Shown one piece after another: positions 8,085 to 17,647 of a stretch of DNA of 60,567 nucleotides. This stretch comes from Lachnospiraceae bacterium TWA4 (GTDB lineage Bacteria > Bacillota > Clostridia > Lachnospirales > Lachnospiraceae). Under the pieces are notes generated by a model. The model did not search any database. It was not told the origin of the DNA and worked only from the letters and a program-made list of their open reading frames with translations. Position numbers and translations under genes: made by a program. The number at the start of each line of letters is the position of its first letter. The stretch's first letter is position 1. The DNA is taken from the NCBI GenBank assembly GCA_000875945.1, contig JPZU01000001.1:1515954-1576520 (forward strand). Direction: 5' to 3'.

Positions 8085-8744
8085 ATGAATAAGTGGCCGG
8101 CTATGATTGATGGTGATCATATTAAGCGAGTACTTAATTGTCTTGATAAAGCTTATGGAACAGAGCTTGTCTGTTATTTAAAACATGAAACTCCTTGGCA
8201 GTTATTAATTGCAGTTATTTTAAGTGCACAGTGTACAGATGAACGAGTAAATATTGTAACAAAAGATTTATTTGTTAAATATGATACATTGCAAAAGTTT
8301 GCAGATGCCGATTTAAAAGAATTAGAAAAAGATATTCATTCAATTGGCTTTTATCACAACAAGGCAAAAAATATTATTGCTTGTGCAAAGCGTCTTATTG
8401 AGGTATATGGTGGAGAAGTTCCTAGAAGTTTAGAGGACTTAACGTCTCTTGCAGGAGTTGGAAGAAAGACAGCGAATGTTATTAGAGGAAATGTTTACAA
8501 TGATCCTAGTATTGTCGTTGATACGCATGTAAAGCGTATTTCTAAAAAGTTAGGTTTTACAAATGAGGAAGAACCTGTAAAAGTTGAAAAAGATTTGATG
8601 CAGGTCATTCCAAAAGATCATTGGATACTTATTAATATTCACTTAATTACCCTTGGAAGAAGTTTTTGTAAGGCAAGAAAAACGGATTGTGAAAATTGTT
8701 TTTTAAAGGAAGAATGTTATAGCAGGAGGAATGAAAATGTTTAG
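8085..8744 (+). CDS. nth: Endonuclease III (DNA glycosylase/AP lyase)
   Basis: The 219-residue length and all family marks are present. The helix-hairpin-helix is LTSLAGVGRKTANVI near 122-136, with the catalytic Lys in GRKTA, and the catalytic Asp is in VVDTHVKRISKKLGF near 147. The C-terminal iron-sulfur loop has four Cys in CKARKTDCENCFLKEEC. The protein removes oxidised pyrimidines and cuts the abasic site. A strong ribosome site (AAAGGAGG) precedes ATG 8085. The last 8 bases overlap the start of the tiny membrane peptide gene, so the two are coupled. Confidence 0.95.
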   Translation: MNKWPAMIDGDHIKRVLNCLDKAYGTELVCYLKHETPWQLLIAVILSAQCTDERVNIVTKDLFVKYDTLQKFADADLKELEKDIHSIGFYHNKAKNIIACAKRLIEVYGGEVPRSLEDLTSLAGVGRKTANVIRGNVYNDPSIVVDTHVKRISKKLGFTNEEEPVKVEKDLMQVIPKDHWILINIHLITLGRSFCKARKTDCENCFLKEECYSRRNENV

Positions 8745-8835
8745 TAAAAAAGTTCAAAGAATTATTTCTGGAGTTATTGTTGTTATTTTAGTAGTTAGTA
8801 TGGTTGTTACAGGAATTATAAGTGTAATTTTATAA
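8737..8835 (+). CDS. 32-residue single-span membrane peptide
   Basis: ATG 8737 has a perfect AGGAGGA ribosome site seven bases upstream and reads MFSKKVQRIISGVIVVILVV followed by more hydrophobic residues, ending at TAA 8833-8835. Three Lys/Arg in the first eight residues, then an unbroken hydrophobic stretch, give one membrane span with the N-terminus inside. It overlaps nth by 8 bases and stands 21 bases before the VanW-type gene, which has its own ribosome site. The quality of the site and the operon position argue that it is translated. Small membrane peptides of this kind often stabilise or regulate a larger membrane protein; the VanW protein is the obvious candidate partner, but this is inference. 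Confidence 0.7.
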   Translation: MFSKKVQRIISGVIVVILVVSMVVTGIISVIL

Positions 8836-8856
8836 TATATAAGAGGAAAAAAGGAT

Positions 8857-10395
8857 ATGAAATTCAAAAATTTTGGTAAGACTTTAGCTTTTGTGGGAGT
8901 ATTTTTACTTGTTTCAACGATGCATGTGGAAGCAGCACAGGAAGAAACCATTGCAAAAGGCGTTTATTTAAATGATGTTGATTTATCAGGAATGACTAAA
9001 AATGAAGCTAAAACAGCTATTCAAAATTATATAGAAACATTAAAAGATAAAATGATTACATTAGTAACTGATAGTCATAAAAATACTGAAAAACTTAAAA
9101 CATTGGGATTTTCAGCAACTTCATCAGAAATTTTAAAAGAGGTAATGGAAATCGGTGAAAATGGTAATCTTATCGCACGCTTTAAAGAATTAAAGGATGT
9201 TGAAACAAATAAGAAAGTTTATGAGTTAGAATCATCTATTGATAAAAAAATACTTGAAAGTTACGTAAATGAAAAATTAAAAGGTTATGAGCAAGACGCT
9301 ATAGAGCCGACAATTACAAGAAAAGACGGAAAGTTTGTAATCACTGAAGAAGAAAATGGAATTAAAATTGATATTGATAAAACCATCTTGGCAATTTCAG
9401 ATGAAGTAAATAAGAATTGGAAAGAAAATGAGTTAACAGTAAATACTGTGTATTCTGTAGAAGAACCTAAACATAAAGCAGAAGAACTTCGAACTATTAA
9501 AGACACTTTAGGGAAGTGTACAACGAAATATTCAAGAGGGCAAGTTGGACGTACAAAGAGCTTAGAGCTTAGTACTTCTCGCTTAGATGGCACTATTGTT
9601 TACCCAGGAGAAACAATTTCTATTTCAACCTTAATGGGACCTAGAACAAAGGCAGGAGGATATGGAACTGCAAAAGGATATTATGGAACTGCAGTAGAAG
9701 ATACAATTGGCGCAGGAATTTGCCAAACAGCATCAACAGTTTATAATGCTGCTTTAGAAGCAGAGCTAGATATTGTTGAAAGACATAATCATTCAATGAT
9801 TGTTCATTATGTAGATTATGCAATGGATTCAACTATTTATGCAGGTAATGATTATAAGAATCCTAGCAAAGATTTAAAACTTAAAAATCCGTATAGTGAT
9901 CCAATCTATATTCAATCTAGTGCCAGTGGTGGAAAGTGTAAATTTACGATTTATGGTAATGATACAAGAGATAAAAATCGTGAAGTGAAGTATGTTTCAA
10001 AAACCATTTCTGAAAGCTGGCCATCATCTATTACATATATTAATGACAATACCAAAAAAGTTGGTTATACACGTACTATACAGGGATCATTTCCTTATGT
10101 AAAAGCAAGCCTTACAAAGCAGATTTATGTAGATGGTAAATTAACAGAAAGTAAACTTCTTCATACAGATGTCTATAATTCTGCAAATAAGAAGGTCATT
10201 CGAGGTACTAAGCAGCCACAAACAACGGCAGCACCTACGACAAAAGCACCAAGTACAAATCCAAGCTCAAAGAATCAGTCAACAAAAGCCGAGACAAAAG
10301 CAACACAGGCTGCAACAAAAGCTGAGACTAAAGCTCAAAAGGAGACTAAAGCAACAAAAGCTGAAACAACCAAGACTTCAAAAAAGGCAGAATAG
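8857..10395 (+). CDS. Secreted VanW family protein with peptidoglycan-binding-like domain
   Basis: The 512-residue protein starts with a Sec signal peptide (MKFKNFGKTLAFVGVFLLVS, cleavage near VEAAQ). Residues 30-200 match the PG_binding_4 type domain that precedes VanW in Clostridia (GVYLNDVDLSGMTKNEAKTA). The VanW domain follows at about 215-400, with TKYSRGQVGRTKSLELSTSR, PGETISISTLMGPRTKAGGY, GAGICQTASTVYNAALEAEL and ERHNHSMIVHYVDYAMDSTI. The last 70 residues are a low-complexity Thr/Ala/Lys stretch (KAETKATQ repeats), likely a wall-spanning linker. VanW is named from vancomycin resistance clusters but its role is unknown. Here it follows nth and the small membrane peptide in one operon. 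Confidence 0.9.
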   Translation: MKFKNFGKTLAFVGVFLLVSTMHVEAAQEETIAKGVYLNDVDLSGMTKNEAKTAIQNYIETLKDKMITLVTDSHKNTEKLKTLGFSATSSEILKEVMEIGENGNLIARFKELKDVETNKKVYELESSIDKKILESYVNEKLKGYEQDAIEPTITRKDGKFVITEEENGIKIDIDKTILAISDEVNKNWKENELTVNTVYSVEEPKHKAEELRTIKDTLGKCTTKYSRGQVGRTKSLELSTSRLDGTIVYPGETISISTLMGPRTKAGGYGTAKGYYGTAVEDTIGAGICQTASTVYNAALEAELDIVERHNHSMIVHYVDYAMDSTIYAGNDYKNPSKDLKLKNPYSDPIYIQSSASGGKCKFTIYGNDTRDKNREVKYVSKTISESWPSSITYINDNTKKVGYTRTIQGSFPYVKASLTKQIYVDGKLTESKLLHTDVYNSANKKVIRGTKQPQTTAAPTTKAPSTNPSSKNQSTKAETKATQAATKAETKAQKETKATKAETTKTSKKAE

Positions 10396-10407
10396 TAGGA
10401 GGAAGAT

Positions 10408-11103
10408 ATGATTCATAGAAGGTTATATCTTATCAATCAAGAAGATAGTAAGTATAAACCTGAGGAAAAAGAGTTTTTCTATAATCTTAGACAAGACTAT
10501 CAATTAACTTCCTTTGATCAAGAAGTTCGAGAGGTTTTTGATTCTCCTACAACTAAAGTAGGACAAACGGTTATTCTTACAGGAGCAATTGCTAGAGTAG
10601 GAACTTTATGGATTGCTAAAAATTATAGAGAAGAGCTAGCTAAGCTCTTCTCCAATGAGTTTATTGATAAAGTTTATAAATTTGACCTTCAAAAAGTTCC
10701 AAGTCCGAATCGAATGAAAGAATTAGGAGTTACTGCGATGGTTCCTGTTTCAGAAGGTGGAATTTTTACAGGACTTTGGGAAATTTCAGCTCCTTTTAGA
10801 TTGGGAATGGAAATTGATTGGAGTAAAACTCTAATTAATCAAGTAACAATCGAATTTTGTGAAGCATTAGAAGTCAATCCGTATCAGCTCTATGCAGGTG
10901 GATGTAGTCTAATGGTTACAGACAATAGTTATGAAGTGATTTGCGAATTAGAAGCTTTAGGCATTCCTTGTCAAATTATTGGAAGAGTGACAAAAGAACC
11001 TAAAAAAGTTATTCATCATGGGGAAATTTGTCGAGCAATTATGCGTCCAGAACCTGATGAACTTTTAAGATTAAGAGAACTAAAAGAGGTAGATAATAGA
11101 TGA
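10408..11103 (+). CDS. AIR-synthase/HypE-like C-terminal domain protein
   Basis: The 231-residue protein starts at ATG 10408 after GTAGGAGG. The central part VTAMVPVSEGGIFTGLWEIS and the C-terminal AGGCSLMVTDNSYEVICELE resemble the C-terminal domain of the PurM/HypE superfamily, seen in proteins often labelled hydrogenase maturation factor. The usual N-terminal ATP-binding half of AIR synthase is absent, so it is a single-domain relative. No hydrogenase genes are nearby. It overlaps the trmL start by 4 bases (ATGA), so the two are translationally coupled. Function is unknown; I am fairly sure of the fold class only. Confidence 0.55.
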   Translation: MIHRRLYLINQEDSKYKPEEKEFFYNLRQDYQLTSFDQEVREVFDSPTTKVGQTVILTGAIARVGTLWIAKNYREELAKLFSNEFIDKVYKFDLQKVPSPNRMKELGVTAMVPVSEGGIFTGLWEISAPFRLGMEIDWSKTLINQVTIEFCEALEVNPYQLYAGGCSLMVTDNSYEVICELEALGIPCQIIGRVTKEPKKVIHHGEICRAIMRPEPDELLRLRELKEVDNR

Positions 11104-11597
11104 ATATTGTATTATTAGAGCCAGAAATGCCTGCAAATACAGGAAATATTGGACGAACTTGTGTAGCAACAGGGACAAAGTTACATTTAATTGAACCTTT
11201 AGGATTTCAGTTAAATGAAAAAGCACTTAAACGTGCAGGACTTGACTATTGGAAAGATTTAGATGTTACCGTATATGATGACTATAATGATTTTTTACAA
11301 AAAATCCAAATGCTAAAATCTATATGGCAACAACTAAAGCTAAAAAACTATACACAAGTAAATTATGGTCCAGATGATTTTATTATGTTTGGAAAAGAAA
11401 GTGCAGGAATTCCAGAAGAAATTCTAGTAGAGAATGAAGAAACATCAATTCGCATACCAATGAATAAAGAAATTCGTTCATTAAATTTATCAAATTCTGT
11501 AGCGATTGTATTATATGAGGCGTTAAGACAACAAAATTTCTTAGATATGGAAGAAAGTGGACATCTTCATAGGCTCCACTGGAAAGATGAAGCGTGA
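11100..11597 (+). CDS. trmL: tRNA (cytidine/uridine-34-2'-O)-methyltransferase, with a locally garbled segment
   Basis: A SPOUT methyltransferase of 165 residues. The N-terminus (MNIVLLEPEMPANTGNIGRT) and C-terminal knot (FGKESAGIPEEI, then IPMNKEIRSLNLSNSVAIVL) are textbook TrmL, which methylates the wobble base of leucine tRNAs. Residues about 68-84 (KIQMLKSIWQQLKLKN) do not fit the family. In the neighbouring frame the same bases read NPNAKIYMATTKAK, which contains the conserved TTK strand. The frame leaves at the A6 run 11299-11304 and returns at the A6 run 11342-11347. One missing and one extra A would explain it, so the reported protein is probably wrong there. Convergent with the histidine kinase gene. 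Confidence 0.9.
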   Translation: MNIVLLEPEMPANTGNIGRTCVATGTKLHLIEPLGFQLNEKALKRAGLDYWKDLDVTVYDDYNDFLQKIQMLKSIWQQLKLKNYTQVNYGPDDFIMFGKESAGIPEEILVENEETSIRIPMNKEIRSLNLSNSVAIVLYEALRQQNFLDMEESGHLHRLHWKDEA

Positions 11598-11619
11598 GAA
11601 AATTCTCACGCTCCTTTTT
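11592..11619. terminator. Shared terminator between trmL and the histidine kinase gene
   Basis: GCGTGAGA-AAAT-TCTCACGC is a perfect 8-bp stem followed by CTCCTTTTT. It contains the trmL stop codon and the last codons of the convergent kinase gene. Confidence 0.8.
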
Positions 11620-12996
11620 GTAATGTAAAAATAAATTCAGTTCCCACACCTTCTGTACTAATGACGTCAATCGTTTGATTGTGTGCAGTAATAATTTCTT
11701 TAGTAATTGCTAGACCAAGACCCGTTCCTTTTTTGTCTTTACCTCTAGAGGTATCTGCCTTAAAAAATCGATCCCAGATTTTTTTAATACAGTTTTTAGG
11801 GATACCACAACCTTCATCTTTAATAGAAATAAATCCTTTTCCACCTTTAGTATCTGTAGTAATCCATATCGTTGAATGTTCATTTGAAAATTTAATCGCA
11901 TTATCTAATAAATTATAAATAACTTGTTCAATTTTTCCTTTATCAGCATAGACTATTAGTGTCTCTTCATAAAATGTTAAATCCAAGGTAATATCCTTAG
12001 CTGAACATCTGCCTTCAAAGGTTTCACAAGTATCACGAATAACTTGTTGAACATCAAAATTTTTAAGTGATAATCGAGTATTTTTTCCGTCCAATTTATT
12101 AAGTGTTAATAGTCCTTGTGTTAAATCAGTCAAGCGTTCTGTTTCTTTAATCACAATTTCTAAATATCTGCTTTGCATGTCTGCAGGAATTACACCGTCT
12201 AAAATAGCCGTTAAGTATCCTTTAATAGATGTTAAAGGAGAACGAAAATCATGAGAAATATTAGAAATAAAATTTCTCTGATATTCTTCAGTATCTGCAA
12301 GTTTTGTTGCCATATAGTTTAGTGTATTAGATAAATGTCCTAATTCATCGCGAGTGTTTACATTACAGTGATAAGTCAAATCACCTTCAGCATAAGCTGT
12401 AGCAGCTTTTGTGATTTTTTTATTGGAAGGTATACAACAAATTGGAATACAATTAAAATAATTAGTGACAAAACAAAAATTAAAGCAGAAGATATATAAA
12501 TTAAATTCAGAACATGATATTGCTCTTCTAATATTATAGAAATTGGTGAATGAAACAATATATAGCCTCGAATTGAATAATCTACATTAATTGGTGCAAT
12601 AACACTTAAGTAGTCTTCACTAAATTCATTATAAAATGTACCTGTACAAAAATATTGTTGAGTAGTCTCAAAAGCTTCAATTTTATGATTCTTATGTTCA
12701 CCGGTACTGTCATAGATAATAAGCCCCTCTTTATTCATAATCCAGATGTTTGAATCCATCCATTTAGAAAGACTAGATAGTTCAGAAGATAGAGTAGATA
12801 AATCGACCATATCTTCTGAGTAATAGTCTGTTACTTGATTTGAAAGTTTCGTTGCTTGAGTATATAAAGATTCTGCATTTTTGGATATTAAATAGGAGTA
12901 AACAAGATTTGAGGAAAAGGTGGAAATTAATGTAAATCCTAAAATACCAAAGAGCAGATATCCAACTAAAACTTTTGGATAAAGAGCTAGTTTCAT
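11606..12996 (-). CDS. Sensor histidine kinase, frameshifted in this sequence
   Basis: Two frames together make one kinase. From 12996 down to about 12420 the protein has a first membrane span (VGYLLFGILGFTLISTFSS), an extracytoplasmic sensor domain of about 120 residues, and a second span ending VVYLPIKK. The rest, from 12415 down to 11606, gives the HAMP end (RDELGHLSNTLNYMATKLAD), the phosphoacceptor helix ISHDFRSPLTSIKGYL and the ATPase motifs NLLDNAIKFS, DEGCGIP and GTGLGLAITKEI. The join is at the T run 12415-12421; one more T (an A on the coding strand) gives LPIKKITKAATAYAEGDLTY with no other change. The gene overlaps the regulator by 4 bases. The stimulus is unknown. Confidence 0.88.
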
Positions 12997-13705
12997 TTTT
13001 TAACCTCAAACTTATATCCAATTCCCCAAACAGTGCCAATCTTCCATTCTTTATGGGTATGAGATTTTTCTAATTTTTCTCTGATACGCTTCACATGAAC
13101 ATCAACTGTTCTAGTGTCACCTAAGTAGTCATATCCCCAAATATGGTCTAAGAGCTGTTCTCTAGTAAACACGCGATTGGGTGATTTAGCCAGAAAATAG
13201 AGTAGTTCAATTTCTTTAGGAGGCATGTCAATGACCTCTCCATCAAGGGTTACTGAATAATTTGTAATATTCACTGATAGTGTACCATACTGAACGGAAT
13301 CATCATTTGGAACTTTCTTTGGTTCTTCTGGTTTTATAAAAACCGTACGGCGCAAAACGGCTTTAACTCTTGCAACGAGTTCTTTAGTATCAAAAGGCTT
13401 CATAATATAGTCATCAGCTCCAAGTTCTAATCCCAGTACTCGGTCAAATACTTCTCCTTTTGCAGAGAGAATAATAATTGGAACTTGAGAACTTTTACGA
13501 ATTTCTTGACAGACTTGATAACCGTCCATTCCTGGAAGCATTAAATCTAATAAAATTAAATCTGGACGATAGGTTTCAAAAGCCTGTAATGCGCTAGTTC
13601 CATCGCCAACGATTTTAGTTTCATAACATTCTTTGATTAAATAAAGTGAAATAAGTTCAGCAATATTTTCATCATCATCAACAATTAAAATTTTTGTTTT
13701 TCCAT
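12993..13705 (-). CDS. OmpR-type response regulator, frameshifted near its start
   Basis: The best start is ATG at 13705-13703 after an AAGGAA site. As given, this frame stops after six codons. One more A in the run at 13697-13701 yields MEKTKILIVDDDENIAELIS, the usual receiver N-terminus with its acidic pair, and joins to the long frame. The receiver carries the phospho-acceptor Asp in LILLDLMLPGMDG, Thr/Ser in IIILSAKGE and Lys in YIMKPFDTKELVARV. The C-terminal winged helix has LLYFLAKSPNRVFTREQLLD and DTRTVDVHVKRIREKLE. It forms a two-component pair with the kinase that overlaps its 3' end. About 237 residues once repaired, which is normal. Confidence 0.9.
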
Positions 13706-13720
13706 GTAATCGTTCCTTTT

Positions 13721-16117
13721 TTATTTTGAGGCAGTATCAAAATTGACAATAGTCACACCAGTATTTCCTTCACCAAAGCTTCCAAGACGGAAATCCTTGA
13801 CATAAGATAGGTGTCTTAATCGATTGTGTACTGCATTTTTTAGTGCACCTGTACCACGTCCATGAACTACTCGAACTTGGCCAAGGTGAGCGAGGTAAGC
13901 ATCATCTAAATACTTATCTAAAGTAGCAATAGCTTCATCGGTAGTCATACCAATGAGGTTGACTTCTGATGAAACGGATAGAGACTTAGACATACGAATC
14001 TTACTAGTGCTTCCTTTTGAATAGGAGTCAATTTTACCAGAAGGCCCACTGATTGTAGATTCAGATAAGAGTTCTAAGTCTTTAATATGAAATTGTGAAC
14101 GCATAATTCCCATTTGAACATAGAGAGTGCCTTTAGCAGTTGGAAGGGTATCAACAGTTCCTTTAATACCTAGAGGAACTACTCGTACACTGTCACCAAT
14201 TTTAAATTCACTTGCCTTGTGTTTTTTATGAGGAGCGCGAACTTTTTGCGCACGTTTATCCGTTTCATTGAGCTTTTCGCGAAGCTTACTTCGTTCAGCT
14301 TCTAAATCTTTCGTTAATCCACCTGAAACTCCGAGTTTATTAATCTGACGAATTGATTTATCGGCAGTTTCCTTGGCTTCTTGTAAAATTTGTCTGGCTT
14401 GATCATTTGCTTCTGTTAAAATCTTTTCTTTTCTTCGGTCAAGTTCTTGTTTTTGTTTATCTAATTGCTCTTTTAAGCGTTTGGCTTCTTCCTTATAAAT
14501 AGCGATTTGTTCTTGTTCAGCTTCAACCTCTGCTCTAGCAACCTCTAACTCAGAAATAATGTCTTCAAAGTCTTTTTCTTGCTTTCCAATGAAACTCTTA
14601 GCTGTTTCAATGATATGGTCCTCAATTCCTAATTTCTTAGAAATTGCAAAAGCATTACTCTTACCAGGAATTCCAATAAGTAAACGGTAGGTTGGACTTA
14701 GCGTTTCTACGTTAAATTCACAGGAAGCATTTTCAACACCTTCAGTTGAAAGTGCAAAAACTTTTAGCTCACTGTAGTGAGTAGTTGCCATAGTTCGAAC
14801 ACCTAAATTGTGTAAAAATGAGAGAATAGACATCGCAAGAGCAGCACCTTCTGTAGGATCTGTACCAGCACCTAATTCATCAAATAAAACGAGTGAATCA
14901 CTGTCTGCTTTTTGTAAAATTGGAGCAATGTTTGTCATGTGAGCAGAGAATGTACTCAAATTTTGCTCAATGCTTTGTTCGTCACCAATATCTGCATAAA
15001 TTTGTTTAAAGACTGCGAGGATTGAGCCTTCAAATGCAGGAATATGAAGTCCTGATTGTCCCATTAAAGTTAAAAGGCCAGTAGTTTTTAGTGAAACGGT
15101 TTTACCACCTGTGTTTGGACCAGTAATTACTAGCAAGTTAAACTTGTCTCCTAAATAAATGGTTGTAGGTACGACCTTCTTAGGATCTAAAAGAGGGTGT
15201 CTGCCATCTTTGATGTGTAAATATCCCTTGGTATTAAAAATTGGAGCAGTTCCCTTGTAATCTCTAGATAAAAGGGCTTTAGCAAAAATAAAGTCTAATT
15301 TGGAAAGGGTTTCCAAATTTACTAAAAGTTCTTCGGTATATTGACCAACTTCTTGACTAAGTTTTGCTAAAATAATTTCAATTTCTTTTTGCTCACTAAT
15401 CTCTAATTCTCGAAGTTCATTGTTTAATTTGATAACAGCCATTGGTTCAATGAAGTAAGTTGAACCTGTAGAGGATTGGTCATGAACCATTCCTTGAAAC
15501 TGTCCTTTGTATTCAACTTTTACTGGAAGGCAGTAACGACCATTTCGAACAGTAACTACACCTTCTTGGAGTTGAGAACGATGGGTGTTTAATAAAGTAT
15601 TTAATTGGGCGTGGATTCGTCCATTAATACTTCCCATAGAACGACGAATTTGTTTTAATTTACTGCTAGCATCATCACTAATTTCATCTTCTGAAAGAAT
15701 ACAGCGAGAAAGCTCCTTTGCAATTGGAGATAGTGGTTCAATACTATTGAATAAAGGAGTCAAAGTGTCTTCTTCAGTTAAAGTGTCTTCGGCTTTTCTG
15801 CCATAATTTTTGGCACGAAGGGCAGCAGTTAAAAGAACTTGAATCGATAAAAGTTCAGAAATTCCTAAACTACTTCCAATTTCTAAACGTTTGATAGACC
15901 CACGAATGTCTCTAGCACCAGATAATGAAAGAGGACCCTGTAATCGGATACGATTAGCAGCATCAGTTGTTTCACTTAACGCCTCATTAATCTCTTTTAT
16001 ATCGGTCATAGGTTTTAATTCATGACACTGTTTTTTGCCAAGTGTGGTGGTGGCATAGTCTTCTAATTTATGAATAATTTTGTAGTATTCTAGAGTATTT
16101 AATGTTTTTTCTGTCAT
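13721..16117 (-). CDS. mutS2: MutS2 endonuclease/ATPase
   Basis: The 798-residue protein has the full MutS2 layout. A helical core precedes the ATPase with Walker A GPNTGGKTVSLKTTGL near 335 and Walker B LVLFDELGAGTDPTEG near 410. The next helix is TMATTHYSELK. A long coiled coil spans roughly 520-640, and the C-terminal Smr nuclease domain has VNLIGMTTDEAIATLDKYLD and VRVVHGRGTGALKNAV. MutS2 lacks the mismatch-recognition domain of MutS; it limits recombination and, in Bacillus, acts on collided ribosomes. An AAGGAAA ribosome site lies before ATG 16117. The two-component genes follow in the same direction 15 bp after its stop, so they may share transcripts. Confidence 0.95.
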   Translation of the reverse strand: MTEKTLNTLEYYKIIHKLEDYATTTLGKKQCHELKPMTDIKEINEALSETTDAANRIRLQGPLSLSGARDIRGSIKRLEIGSSLGISELLSIQVLLTAALRAKNYGRKAEDTLTEEDTLTPLFNSIEPLSPIAKELSRCILSEDEISDDASSKLKQIRRSMGSINGRIHAQLNTLLNTHRSQLQEGVVTVRNGRYCLPVKVEYKGQFQGMVHDQSSTGSTYFIEPMAVIKLNNELRELEISEQKEIEIILAKLSQEVGQYTEELLVNLETLSKLDFIFAKALLSRDYKGTAPIFNTKGYLHIKDGRHPLLDPKKVVPTTIYLGDKFNLLVITGPNTGGKTVSLKTTGLLTLMGQSGLHIPAFEGSILAVFKQIYADIGDEQSIEQNLSTFSAHMTNIAPILQKADSDSLVLFDELGAGTDPTEGAALAMSILSFLHNLGVRTMATTHYSELKVFALSTEGVENASCEFNVETLSPTYRLLIGIPGKSNAFAISKKLGIEDHIIETAKSFIGKQEKDFEDIISELEVARAEVEAEQEQIAIYKEEAKRLKEQLDKQKQELDRRKEKILTEANDQARQILQEAKETADKSIRQINKLGVSGGLTKDLEAERSKLREKLNETDKRAQKVRAPHKKHKASEFKIGDSVRVVPLGIKGTVDTLPTAKGTLYVQMGIMRSQFHIKDLELLSESTISGPSGKIDSYSKGSTSKIRMSKSLSVSSEVNLIGMTTDEAIATLDKYLDDAYLAHLGQVRVVHGRGTGALKNAVHNRLRHLSYVKDFRLGSFGEGNTGVTIVNFDTASK

Positions 16118-16254
16118 CTTATTTCCTTTTCTAACTTATAATTATCAGTATCATTATAAAGAAAACTATCAGTATTTTCAACCCAATAATTCTTGTAAAA
16201 CCTTTGATATCTATGATAAAATCCGTATCGTAGGTATTAAGGTTGGAGGATAAT

Positions 16255-17643
16255 GTGTTAGAAAAAACGATAAAAATACTAAGACCATTTGCAATTTTTT
16301 ATACGCTAGGTCTATTCTTTTTAAATTTTATACGAATATTTGACAACAATTTTTGGGCAGATGAAGCGTTTACACTTCTTCTATCGAAGATGAGTTTTGG
16401 GGAGATGATTGTTGCAACGGCCAATGACGTTCATCCGCCTCTTTATTATGTGTTTGTTTGGCTAGGGTATCAGCTTGTTGGAAATCAGGGCTGGATGTAC
16501 CATCTAGTTTCATTAATTCCCTATGGAATTTTGTTAGTCTTTTCATTGACATGGATGTGGAAGCGATTTGGGGTACAGGCATCGTTAATTACGATTACAT
16601 TAACCTCTCTTATGCATATTGCAGTAGCTTATAATGTAGAGGCCAGAATGTATTCATGGGCCGCACTATTTGTAGTATTAAGTTATTGTGAATTCTATGA
16701 AGTATTAAAATTTCATAGTAGTAGAAGTTATGTGTTATTTAGTCTGTTTTCGTTAGCAGCAGCGTATACTCATTACTATGCATTGATTTCGGTGGCATTT
16801 TTTTATGTAGTATTGATTATAGAGGCAGTTGTTAGAAGAAACTATATTAAAGAAATGCTTATTACTTGTGCTGCAACTATTGTCAGTTATTTGCCATGGT
16901 TTTTTGTACTTCTAAGTTCATTTGGTCGTACGTCTGAGGATTATTGGATGTCAAGAATCCCAACGTTTAAAGAATCTATTTATTGGATATTTTGGATTGC
17001 ATCAGGCGATATCAACGATCCATATAGAAAAGTATTGCTCTATGGATTTATTTTACTACTTGTAGGTTTTATCATTTATCAATGTGAAGAATGGTTGTGG
17101 GTAGCTACAGGAATTTTTAGTACACTTGGAACCATTGAAGTAGGAATTAATGTGTCAAAGTTTGTTCGACCAATGTTCACAGAGCGTTACCTATTTCCAG
17201 TAACCGTACTTACGTGGATGTTGCTTGGAATTTTAGTTTCTAAAATGAAGGGAAAGTCTATTTATACAATAGCAATTTTACTAGTAGTTTTGTATTTAGG
17301 TATTCCAGATTATAAGGCAACGTATTACTTTGACAAAGGTCAAAATGAAACGCTTGAAGAAACATTAGATTGTATGGAAGAGATTCCAATAGGTGCTAAG
17401 TTATTAACGGATCGTTCGCATTTAAGTTGGACAATACTACCTTATTATTTTCCCAATCAAACGAGTGAATTTCTCGATAAAGTAGAATTTCCAATAAAAG
17501 AAGACTGCTTTTATCTAGTACTTGAAGATTCTTTAGATAAGCAAACTTGGTTAAAAGAGGAAAATTATAACATAACGCAATTAAAACATGATGGAAATAT
17601 AGGAACTCATAGAGTAGATATTTATAAAGCTGAAAGGAAATAA
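16255..17643 (+). CDS. GT39/ArnT-like membrane glycosyltransferase
   Basis: I choose GTG 16255 because GGAGG at 16245-16249 lies at proper distance; an in-frame TTG at 16243 overlaps that site. The 462-residue protein has about ten membrane spans. Near residue 35 it has NNFWADEAFTLLL, the acidic pair of GT-C enzymes, and near 57 NDVHPPLYYVFVWLGY, typical of the GT39/PMT superfamily (dolichyl- or undecaprenyl-phosphate-sugar:protein or lipid transferases). The C-terminal 110 residues form an outside soluble domain. It is divergent from mutS2 and five bases ahead of rsmH. The acceptor and sugar are not deducible. Confidence 0.75.
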   Translation: MLEKTIKILRPFAIFYTLGLFFLNFIRIFDNNFWADEAFTLLLSKMSFGEMIVATANDVHPPLYYVFVWLGYQLVGNQGWMYHLVSLIPYGILLVFSLTWMWKRFGVQASLITITLTSLMHIAVAYNVEARMYSWAALFVVLSYCEFYEVLKFHSSRSYVLFSLFSLAAAYTHYYALISVAFFYVVLIIEAVVRRNYIKEMLITCAATIVSYLPWFFVLLSSFGRTSEDYWMSRIPTFKESIYWIFWIASGDINDPYRKVLLYGFILLLVGFIIYQCEEWLWVATGIFSTLGTIEVGINVSKFVRPMFTERYLFPVTVLTWMLLGILVSKMKGKSIYTIAILLVVLYLGIPDYKATYYFDKGQNETLEETLDCMEEIPIGAKLLTDRSHLSWTILPYYFPNQTSEFLDKVEFPIKEDCFYLVLEDSLDKQTWLKEENYNITQLKHDGNIGTHRVDIYKAERK

Positions 17644-17647
17644 TTCT

